Source of the DNA: Gemmatimonadota bacterium
Lineage (GTDB): Bacteria > Gemmatimonadota > Gemmatimonadetes > Gemmatimonadales > Gemmatimonadaceae
DNA: 12,792 nt
Direction of reading: 5' to 3'
Assembly (NCBI GenBank): GCA_016794735.1
Contig: JAEUJK010000004.1
Coordinates: 1 to 12,792, forward strand
The position numbers were made by a program, and so were the translations under genes. The notes under the pieces were generated by a model. It saw nothing but the letters and a program-made list of their open reading frames with translations. It had not been told where the DNA came from and made no database searches. This document shows, piece by piece, positions 7,486-12,792 of the stretch (within the stretch, counting starts at the first letter, position 1; each line of letters opens with the position of its first letter).

Positions 7486-9081
7486 ATGACGCTTCGCCTG
7501 GCCAGCACCGATGGCACGCTCACGTTCGAGCTCCGCCCGGGGCTGACGCTCGTGCTCGGTCGCGCGCTCAGCTGCGACCTGCCGGTGCTCGATCCCACCG
7601 TCTCCCGGCGGCACGCCGAGCTCGTCGTGGAGGCCAACGGGATCGCGGTCCGCGACCTCGGGTCCTCGAACGGGACCTTCCACGTTGGTGCGCGCGTCGA
7701 GGCGGTCCGCCTCATGGCCGGCGACCGGGTGACGTTCGGGAAGGTGTCGTTCGAGCTGAGGAAGAGCGCGGAATTCCTGATCGACGACAGCACGGCGGAG
7801 ATGCGGCGTCGCGCGGCGCGCGCCGGCACGACGATCATCCGCCAGGTGCCCGTCCCCGACGCCGACCAGGCGCTGGAACAGGCGCTCATGGCGACCGGCG
7901 CCCAGCCGGCCATCGACGACGCGAGCCCGGCTGCGGCCGTGTACCAGCGCGACCGGCAGAAGCTCCTGCTGCTCGTCGAGATCTCCAAGGCGCTCACGCG
8001 CACGGCGACGGTGGAGCAGCTCCTCGAGCGGATGCTGCATTTCACCTTTCGCCTGCTCGACGTCGACTATGTCGCCGTCTGGCTCTACGACGAGGCCGGC
8101 CAGCTCGTCCCGCGGCTCGCGCGCACGCGCGACGGCGCCGACGCGGCGCGCACCATCAGCCCCGCGATGGTCAAGACGGTGGTGGAGCAGCAGGTGGCGA
8201 TCGTCTCGGATGCCGAGGGCACGGCGCCCGGAGCCAACATCCGGAGTGCCGGATGTGCACCGCTCGTCGCATCCGAGGGACGCGTGCTTGGCGTGTTGTA
8301 CGTGGACGGCGCGCGCCCGGGGATCCGCGTTTCCGACGAGGACCTCGACTTCCTCGTGGCCTACGCCGGGATCGGCGCGGTCGCGCTCGACAACATCCGC
8401 AACAGCGAGCACATCCGGCAGCAGGCGCGCGTGCGCGAGAACTTCGAGCGATTCTTCACGCCGCACATGGCCGAGCGCATCGCCAGCATGCCCGACGCGT
8501 TAGGCCTCGGTGGTGAGCGACGCGAGGTGGCGGTGTTGTTCGCCGACATTCGCGGCTTCACCGAGATCGCGGCGTCGCTGGCACCGGACGCGACGGCGGC
8601 ATTACTCACCGACTTCTTCACCGAGATGGTGGAAGTCGTGTTTGCTCACGGCGGGACGCTCGACAAGTTCATCGGCGACCGCGTGATGGCGCAGTGGGGC
8701 GCGCCGATCCACTCCGACGACGACGCCGATCGCGCGATCGAGGCGGCCATCGACATGTTGCGCGCGGTCGAGCGCCTCAACGCGGTGCGTGCGGGTGCGG
8801 GACGCCCCGCGATCCAGGTGGGGATCGGGATCAACTACGGCGAGGCGTTTGCCGGATACACTGGCTCCGAGCGGCGCCTCGAGTACACGGTGATCGGCGA
8901 CAGCGTGAACACGGCGAGCCGCCTGTGTGACTGGGCCGAGGGTGGGGAGATCCTCCTGTCGGAAGCGCTGCGCGACGCCTGCACCCGCGCGCACGACGTG
9001 GCGCCGCGGGATCCGCTCCTGTTGCGCGGCAAGGCGCACCCGATGACGGTGTATCGCGTGGCCCCCTCAGCGACGCGATGA
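7486..9081 (+). CDS. FHA-GAF class III adenylate cyclase
   Basis: 531 residues, no membrane segment, so probably cytosolic. FHA domain (about 1-95) with the phosphothreonine-binding residues Gly25-Arg26, Ser40, His43 and SSNGT (60-64). A linker at 96-155 contains TTIIRQVPVPD. A GAF sensory domain follows (about 158-310), then a short coiled linker ending RFFTPHMAERI and a class III nucleotide cyclase domain (about 346-520). Catalytic residues are complete: metal Asp354 (FADIRGFT) and Asp398 (KFIGD), purine-selecting Lys394 and Thr468 (EYTVIGD), transition-state Asn475 and Arg479 (VNTASR). Lys plus Thr is the class IIIb adenylate cyclase pattern, so the product is predicted to be cAMP. The start at 7486 is taken because it begins exactly before the FHA domain; upstream in-frame codons run into the opposite gene. 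Its TGA overlaps the next ATG (ATGA). Confidence 0.96.
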   Translation: MTLRLASTDGTLTFELRPGLTLVLGRALSCDLPVLDPTVSRRHAELVVEANGIAVRDLGSSNGTFHVGARVEAVRLMAGDRVTFGKVSFELRKSAEFLIDDSTAEMRRRAARAGTTIIRQVPVPDADQALEQALMATGAQPAIDDASPAAAVYQRDRQKLLLLVEISKALTRTATVEQLLERMLHFTFRLLDVDYVAVWLYDEAGQLVPRLARTRDGADAARTISPAMVKTVVEQQVAIVSDAEGTAPGANIRSAGCAPLVASEGRVLGVLYVDGARPGIRVSDEDLDFLVAYAGIGAVALDNIRNSEHIRQQARVRENFERFFTPHMAERIASMPDALGLGGERREVAVLFADIRGFTEIAASLAPDATAALLTDFFTEMVEVVFAHGGTLDKFIGDRVMAQWGAPIHSDDDADRAIEAAIDMLRAVERLNAVRAGAGRPAIQVGIGINYGEAFAGYTGSERRLEYTVIGDSVNTASRLCDWAEGGEILLSEALRDACTRAHDVAPRDPLLLRGKAHPMTVYRVAPSATR

Positions 9082-9878
9082 TCGTCAGGCTGCCCCGCGG
9101 GTACCAGCGACTGGCCGGCATTTCTCCGTTGGCCGTGGCCCACGACACGGTGGCGGACGCGGTGCGCGAGATCCTCACGCACGGCACGCTGCACGACTGG
9201 GCGCGCGACCACCGGGAACGCTGGGAATACCAGGGCCGCGGCCCCGTGTACTCCGCGCCGCTCCCGGGCGGCCCGCGGGTCGTGGTGCGGCACGCGTGGC
9301 GCGGCGGGTTGCTCGCCCCCCTGCTCCGCGACCTCTACCTCCCGCCCACGCCGGCGCCCACGGAACTGCTGATCTCGAACATCCTCACGCAGGTCGGGGT
9401 CCCGACGCCGCCAGTGCTGGGGTTCGCCACCTACAGGGCCGCAGCATTCCTGCGGCGCGCCGACGTGGTGACGGTGGAAGTCGATGGGCGCGACCTCGCG
9501 GCCACGCTCGCCCAGGCCGATCCCCCGGGCCGGCGCGCGCTGGCCCCGGTGGTCGCCACCCTGATCGGGGCCCTCACCGAGGCGGGCGCATGGCACCAGG
9601 ACCTCAATGCCAAGAACATCCTGGTGACCCAGAAGGCCGACGGTACGCGCCTCGCCGTGTTGCTCGACGTGGATCGCGTGCGATTCATGCCCGGTGGCGA
9701 CCCGCACGTGCGCGACGCCAACCTCGCGCGGCTGCAGCGATCGATCGAGAAGGCGCGTGCCGCCGGCGCCGTCACGTTCAGTGCAGACGACTGGTCCGCC
9801 GTCGTCACGCGCGTTCATGAGGATGAGGAGATCCGGCGGGCCACGCGCGAGGCCCGCACCCTGGACGTGATGGCATGA
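9078..9878 (+). CDS. Lipopolysaccharide kinase of the KdkA/WaaP (Kdo kinase-like) family
   Basis: 266 residues with the eukaryotic-like kinase fold used by Kdo kinases, which phosphorylate Kdo of the inner LPS core at the cytoplasmic face. Motifs: VVVRHAWRGGLL (68-79), matching the family's LRHYxRGG segment; Glu96 in a TELLISNIL helix followed by the GVPTPPVLG stretch; catalytic loop WHQDLNAKNIL (172-182) with Asp175 and Asn180; and metal-binding Asp197 in VLLDVDRVRF. Its length is near that of KdkA. Catalytic residues are complete, so it should be active, but whether the acceptor is Kdo, heptose or another sugar is not shown. The start ATG overlaps the cyclase stop and its stop overlaps the GT9 start, both as ATGA, so it is the middle gene of a coupled trio. 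The GT9 partner supports a cell-surface glycan role. Confidence 0.88.
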   Translation: MIVRLPRGYQRLAGISPLAVAHDTVADAVREILTHGTLHDWARDHRERWEYQGRGPVYSAPLPGGPRVVVRHAWRGGLLAPLLRDLYLPPTPAPTELLISNILTQVGVPTPPVLGFATYRAAAFLRRADVVTVEVDGRDLAATLAQADPPGRRALAPVVATLIGALTEAGAWHQDLNAKNILVTQKADGTRLAVLLDVDRVRFMPGGDPHVRDANLARLQRSIEKARAAGAVTFSADDWSAVVTRVHEDEEIRRATREARTLDVMA

Positions 9879-10912
9879 CGATTTCCTCCCGGCTCGACCA
9901 TGTCGGCATCGTCATGATGAGTGCCGTCGGCGACGCGGTGCACGTCCTGCCCGTGTTGCACGCGCTCAAGCGCCATCATCCGGCGACGCGTGTCTCGTGG
10001 GTGCTGCAACCGGGGCCGGCCACCCTGGTGCGTGGCCATCCGCTGGTCGACGACATCGTCGAGTTCGATCGCAGCAAGGGATGGCGCGCCTTCCTCGACG
10101 TGCGACGCGCGCTGCGTGAGCGCCCGGTGATGGACCTGGTGCTCGGGCTGCAGGTGTACTTCAAGGCCGGGATCGTCACCTCGTTCACGCGGGCCCCGAT
10201 CAAGCTCGGCTTCGACCGGGCGCGCGCGCGCGACGCGAACTGGCTCTTCACGACGCACCGCATCCCGCCACACCCCGTCGGCCAGCACGTGCAGGACCAG
10301 TATTTCGAGTTCCTGCACGCGTTAGGCATTCCCACGGAGCCGCCGGAATGGAACCTCGGCCCCTGGGAGGACGAGCGCCCGTGGCAACGCGAGTTTGTCC
10401 AGTCGGTCGGGGGACCGTACGCCGCCCTGGTCATTGCGACGAGCAAGGCGGAGAAGGACTGGATGCCGGAACGCTGGGCCCGCGTATGCGACGCGTTGTG
10501 GAGTGACTTCGGCCTCCAGCCCGTGCTCGTGGGTGGGCGCTCGCCCCGGGAACTCGCCGCCGAGGCCGCGATCATGGCCGCCACGTCACACCGGCCGATC
10601 AGTGCGTTGGGCAGCGGGCTCCGTCGACTCGTCGCCATCCTGGACGGGGCGCAGCTCGCGATTGCACCAGACACCGGCCCGCTGCACATGGCGGTGGCGC
10701 TCGATCGCCCCGTCGTCTCGCTGATCGGGTACACCAACCCCAAGCGCACCGGACCGTATCGCCGCTTTCACGACCTCATCGTCGACGCGTACGGCGATCC
10801 CGGAGAGGATTATCCCATCAGCATGGAAAATCGCCCGGGTCGCATGCCGCGCATCACCGTCGAGCAGGTGCTGGCGCGCGTGCAACACTGGCGCGAGCAT
10901 TACGCCCGCTGA
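9875..10912 (+). CDS. Glycosyltransferase family 9 (heptosyltransferase-like)
   Basis: 345 residues with the two-Rossmann (GT-B) layout of family 9 enzymes such as WaaC/WaaF/RfaQ, which add heptose to LPS inner core in the cytosol. The N-terminal signature MMSAVGDAVHVLPVLHALK has Asp20 in the position of the proposed catalytic base of WaaC. The C-terminal donor-binding signature APDTGPLHMA (Asp266) is followed by a segment ending GYTNPKRTGPY, typical of the family. No signal peptide or membrane segment. It begins inside the stop of the kinase gene (ATGA) and ends the trio. Together with the kinase it points to modification of Kdo/heptose core or a related glycan. The donor sugar is not determined by these motifs. 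Leu150 uses the rare TTA codon in GTTAGGC. Confidence 0.94.
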   Translation: MTISSRLDHVGIVMMSAVGDAVHVLPVLHALKRHHPATRVSWVLQPGPATLVRGHPLVDDIVEFDRSKGWRAFLDVRRALRERPVMDLVLGLQVYFKAGIVTSFTRAPIKLGFDRARARDANWLFTTHRIPPHPVGQHVQDQYFEFLHALGIPTEPPEWNLGPWEDERPWQREFVQSVGGPYAALVIATSKAEKDWMPERWARVCDALWSDFGLQPVLVGGRSPRELAAEAAIMAATSHRPISALGSGLRRLVAILDGAQLAIAPDTGPLHMAVALDRPVVSLIGYTNPKRTGPYRRFHDLIVDAYGDPGEDYPISMENRPGRMPRITVEQVLARVQHWREHYAR

Positions 10913-10956
10913 CGCCCGCGGCGCATTCGCCAACGTTTCGTCGAGTCGCCGCGTCG

Positions 10957-10984
10957 TTAACGTCGGCGTGCAAGCGCAGTCTAC
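10957..10984 (+). promoter_or_regulatory. Candidate promoter of the LTxxQ protein gene
   Basis: Two readings fit. As an ECF-type promoter: AACGT (10959-10963), 15 bases, then GTCTAC (10979-10984), close to the general AAC...GTCTA architecture of ECF sigma factors. As a housekeeping-type promoter: TTAACG (10957-10962), a 17-base spacer, then TCTACC (10980-10985), a poor match. The -35 part overlaps a CGTTAACG palindrome (10955-10962), and AACGTT (10932-10937) lies upstream. The whole 99-base gap 10913-11011 holds nothing else clear. Confidence 0.35.
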
Positions 10985-11002
10985 CCTCTGTTCCCCTTAC
11001 GT

Positions 11003-11007
11003 GGAGG
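11003..11007 (+). promoter_or_regulatory. Strong Shine-Dalgarno sequence setting a GTG start
   Basis: GGAGG four bases before the GTG at 11012. It is the best ribosome site in the window and decides this start over internal ATG codons. Most other genes here either overlap their upstream neighbour or lack a visible site, so this gene looks built for efficient independent translation. Confidence 0.75.
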
Positions 11008-11011
11008 TAAC

Positions 11012-11383
11012 GTGAAGAAGCTTCTTGTTGCAGTTGCTGGAGCCGTGCTGGCGCTGTCCCTCGTCGGCTCGGACGTGCAGGCGCAGGGTGGTGGCGGCGG
11101 TGGCGGCCGCGGCATGGGTGGGGCCCGCATGATGGAGATGATGATGCAGGGCATCACGCTCACCGAGGCCCAGAAGGCCAAGTTCGATTCCATCACGGCC
11201 AAGTACCAGAAGGAAATGCCGCAGATGACGCCGGGCACGCCCCCGTCGCCGGAAGACCGCCAGAAGCGCATGGAGCTCATGCAGAAGCAGCAGGCCGACA
11301 TCAAGGCGCTGCTCAACGATGAGCAGAAGGCGACGTTCGAGAAGAACCTCGCGAACATGCCGGGCCGTCGGCCAGGCGCGTAA
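11012..11383 (+). CDS. Small periplasmic LTxxQ-motif protein (Spy/CpxP-like)
   Basis: 123 residues starting at GTG. Signal peptide: MKKLL, then a hydrophobic run, with signal peptidase I site VQA/Q after residue 24. The mature protein opens with a seven-glycine run and a Met-rich stretch (ARMMEMMMQ), then a helical region with an LTxxQ motif, LTEAQ (50-54), a Pro-rich turn (MTPGTPPSPED) and a second, related motif LNDEQ (101-105). This is the layout of small Spy/CpxP/ZraP-like periplasmic proteins, which bind unfolded proteins or metals and are often induced by envelope stress. It stands alone between its own promoter region and a strong hairpin terminator. The Met-rich start could hint at metal binding, but this is speculation. 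Family call is by the paired LTxxQ motifs and helical content; sequence identity to known members was not measured. Confidence 0.8.
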   Translation: MKKLLVAVAGAVLALSLVGSDVQAQGGGGGGGRGMGGARMMEMMMQGITLTEAQKAKFDSITAKYQKEMPQMTPGTPPSPEDRQKRMELMQKQQADIKALLNDEQKATFEKNLANMPGRRPGA

Positions 11384-11404
11384 GCGCACCCACGTCCAGC
11401 AGGC

Positions 11405-11435
11405 ACGCGCCGGCGGGGTCTCCCCGCCGGCGCGT
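11405..11435. terminator. Perfect 14-bp GC-rich hairpin between convergent genes
   Basis: Inverted repeat ACGCGCCGGCGGGG (11405-11418), loop TCT, CCCCGCCGGCGCGT (11422-11435), without mismatch. It starts 21 bases after the LTxxQ gene stop and ends two bases before the maf stop on the other strand, so one stem probably ends both transcripts. The plus-strand tail TTGTCATC has few T residues and the minus-strand side has none in a run; termination would rely on stem strength. Confidence 0.8.
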
Positions 11436-11437
11436 TG

Positions 11438-12043
11438 TCATCTGGGGGCGGTGTCCCGCACCCCGTGGCCCACCTGGTAGGTGACCCCGATCTCGCCTAA
11501 CAACTCCACGAGGCGCCCGAGGGCGAGCCCCATCACGGCGAAGTAGTCCCCCTCGATGCGCCGCACGATCGTGGCCCCAAACCCCTGGATGCCGTAGGCG
11601 CCCGCCTTGTCCATCGGTTCGCGCGTCGACACGTAGCGCGAGATGAGCTCCGGGTCCAGGTCGCGGAAGGTCACCTCCACCGACTCGACCCCGCTGCGCA
11701 ACGCGGCGCCCCGGGCCACGGCGATCGCCGTGTGCACGGTGTGGGTGCGCCCCGACAGCCGCGCCAGCGTCGCGCGCGCGTCGGCCTCGTCGACCGGCTT
11801 GCCCAGCACCTCGCCGTCGAGCACCACGATCGTGTCGGCCGCGATCACGACCGCCTCGGGCTCCCGCTGCGCGATCGTCACCGCCTTCTCGCGCGCGAGG
11901 CGCTCGCAGTGCGGCACCGGCGCCTCGTGCGGGTGGTACGTCTCGTCGATGTCGGCCGGCTGCACCTCGTGGTCGATGCCAACGAGCGACAGCAGGTCAC
12001 GGCGCCGCGGAGACTGCGACGCCAGGATCACCCGGACCGCCAT
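11438..12043 (-). CDS. maf: Maf-family nucleoside triphosphate pyrophosphatase (dTTP/UTP type)
   Basis: 201 residues; cytosolic enzyme that hydrolyses non-canonical and excess NTPs to NMP and pyrophosphate. Motifs: ASQSPRRRDLL (8-18), LAREKA (49-54), ADTIVVLDGEVLGKP (69-83) with catalytic Asp70, SGRTHTVHTA (97-106) and DKAGAYGIQGFG (145-156). The DTIV and KAGAYGIQG pattern matches the YhdE branch (dTTP/UTP pyrophosphatase) rather than YceF. The start at 12043 is chosen because it begins at the conserved N-terminal strand (MAVRVILAS) and overlaps the dtd stop as TGATG. A longer in-frame extension upstream lies wholly inside dtd and has a shadow-like Arg/Gly-rich composition. Leu182 is TTA within GTTAGGC. 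The gene ends at the shared terminator hairpin. Confidence 0.96.
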   Translation of the reverse strand: MAVRVILASQSPRRRDLLSLVGIDHEVQPADIDETYHPHEAPVPHCERLAREKAVTIAQREPEAVVIAADTIVVLDGEVLGKPVDEADARATLARLSGRTHTVHTAIAVARGAALRSGVESVEVTFRDLDPELISRYVSTREPMDKAGAYGIQGFGATIVRRIEGDYFAVMGLALGRLVELLGEIGVTYQVGHGVRDTAPR

Positions 12044-12495
12044 CACCGCTCCAGCCAGATGGTGACCGGCCCCTCGTTGGTGAGCTCGACCTCCATCGCG
12101 GCCCCGAACTCGCCGGTGGCCACCGGAAGGCCGCGTTCGCGCAGCTCGGCGACGAATCCCTCGTACAACGGGATCGCCACCTCGGGACGCGCCGCGTCGA
12201 TGAACGAGGGTCGCCGTCCCCGGGACGCGTCGCCGTACAGGGTGAACTGCGACACCACCAGCAGCCCACCGCCAACGTCGGACAGCGCAAGGTTCATCTT
12301 CCCCTCGTCGTCCTCGAATCCGCGGAGTCCGGCGACCTTCTCCGCCATCCACCGCACTTCTTCCATCGTATCCGTGTGGGTGAAGCCCACGAGGAGGACG
12401 AAGCCGCGCCCCACCACGCCCGAGACACGCGGCGCACCGCCCGCTTCGACGATGCGCACCTCTCCCCGCGACACCCGCTGCACCAAGACTCGCAT
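12043..12495 (-). CDS. dtd: D-aminoacyl-tRNA deacylase
   Basis: 150 residues, the usual length of DTD, a cytosolic proofreading enzyme that removes D-amino acids (and glycine mischarged on tRNA-Ala) from tRNA. It begins MRVLVQRVSRGEV, the typical N terminus of the family. Signature motifs are SQFTLYGD (82-89) and NEGPVT (140-145), which holds the Gly-Pro pair needed for chiral selection; the usual NDGPVT has Glu instead of Asp here. The stop overlaps the maf start by one base (TGATG), so both are likely on one transcript. The start lies 21 bases after the metallophosphoesterase stop. TAGATT seven bases before the ATG might serve as a leaderless -10, but simple operon read-through is equally possible. 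Confidence 0.97.
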   Translation of the reverse strand: MRVLVQRVSRGEVRIVEAGGAPRVSGVVGRGFVLLVGFTHTDTMEEVRWMAEKVAGLRGFEDDEGKMNLALSDVGGGLLVVSQFTLYGDASRGRRPSFIDAARPEVAIPLYEGFVAELRERGLPVATGEFGAAMEVELTNEGPVTIWLER

Positions 12496-12502
12496 GTCGC
12501 GG

Positions 12503-12508
12503 AATCTA
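12503..12508 (-). promoter_or_regulatory. Possible leaderless -10 box before dtd
   Basis: TAGATT on the minus strand, ending seven bases before the dtd ATG, fits the TANNNT spacing seen for leaderless genes in several phyla. No -35 partner was seen, and the gap from the upstream gene is only 21 bases, so this may be chance. Confidence 0.2.
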
Positions 12509-12516
12509 AGCCCGTG

Positions 12517-12792
12517 TTACGCGGGAGCCGATGCGGGCTTGCCCCCCGTCGAGAGGTAGTCGGCAAAGGCGTGCGGCAACGTGGACGCCAGGATGCCAGC
12601 ACGCGCTGTGTCGAGGTCGTACGGCACCCGCACAAACTCCACCTGCCAGCCCCCCTGCGTGTGCGCGACCTCGATGAAGCCGGCGCGCCAGTCGCCGTCC
12701 TTCGGCCGCCCGACACTCCCCGTGTTCACCAGCCGGACTCCATCCACCTCCCGGCTCCACGGCACGTGGGTGTGCCCGAACGCCAGGAGGTC
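12517..12792 (-). CDS. Metallophosphoesterase, calcineurin-like (5' part outside window)
   Basis: C-terminal 91 residues of a calcineurin-like phosphodiesterase; the gene's start lies beyond the window. The final metal-ligand motif FGHTHVPW is at residues 5-12 of the fragment, followed by VDGVRLVNTGSVGRPKDGD, the standard C-terminal strand and turn of the YfcE/MJ0936-type phosphodiesterases. The remaining roughly 50 residues hold a final strand pair and a short helical tail ending in Ala/Pro. The N-terminal DxH and GDxxD motifs cannot be seen, so substrate and completeness are unknown. Its TAA stop lies 21 bases before dtd on the same strand, suggesting an operon with dtd and maf. Confidence 0.9.
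   Translation of the reverse strand, partial: DLLAFGHTHVPWSREVDGVRLVNTGSVGRPKDGDWRAGFIEVAHTQGGWQVEFVRVPYDLDTARAGILASTLPHAFADYLSTGGKPASAPA

Noticed and set aside
10917..10953. 7-bp inverted repeat CGCGGCG...CGCCGCG after the GT9 gene as a terminator
   Set aside because: The loop is 23 bases long and no T-run follows; such repeats are expected by chance at this GC content.
12044..12352. N-terminal extension of the maf frame
   Set aside because: Lies within dtd and is Arg/Gly-rich. Conserved Maf sequence begins at the ATG at 12043, which overlaps the dtd stop.

Overview
This 12.8 kb window is high-GC chromosomal DNA, densely coded, from a Gram-negative (diderm) bacterium. The evidence for an outer membrane is a Kdo/WaaP-type lipopolysaccharide kinase, a family 9 (heptosyltransferase-type) glycosyltransferase, a large predicted outer-membrane beta-barrel protein and an LTxxQ-type periplasmic protein. 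Gene content, very short intergenic gaps, mostly weak ribosome sites and the repeated word GTTAGGC carrying rare in-frame TTA leucine codons would suit the phylum Gemmatimonadota. That assignment is a judgement from memory and was not checked against a database. No tRNA, rRNA, CRISPR array, insertion sequence, integrase or phage gene was seen. No gene-free stretch reaches 300 bases; the longest are about 100 bases.

Layout. (1) 1-2578, plus strand: the 3' part of lon, then engB, then an exported protein of unknown function, joined by two 4-base ATGA stop/start overlaps. (2) 2575-7456, minus strand (read right to left): an exported outer-membrane barrel protein; a secretion/pilus assembly ATPase (GspE/PilB family) with a C-terminal response-regulator receiver domain; and a small Nudix hydrolase. 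The Nudix gene converges on the unknown exported gene so tightly that the bases TTAG hold both stop codons. (3) 7486-10912, plus strand, divergent from the barrel gene across only 29 bases: an FHA-GAF-class III adenylate cyclase, a Kdo-kinase-like protein and a GT9 glycosyltransferase, again joined by ATGA overlaps. (4) 11012-11383, plus strand: a small exported Gly/Met-rich LTxxQ protein with its own strong Shine-Dalgarno sequence and a possible sigma-factor promoter, ended by a perfect 14-bp hairpin shared with the converging gene. (5) 11438-12792, minus strand: a metallophosphoesterase (cut by the window edge), dtd and maf, a housekeeping quality-control cluster (tRNA proofreading and nucleotide-pool sanitation).

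The most interesting unit is region 3. A cyclic-nucleotide signalling enzyme with a phosphothreonine-binding FHA domain is translationally coupled to two enzymes expected to act on lipopolysaccharide core. The second is the ATPase-receiver fusion in region 2, whose receiver keeps the phosphoacceptor Asp but has lost the usual Lys and part of the acidic pair. Everything here is read from sequence alone; family assignments rest on motifs recognised by eye.
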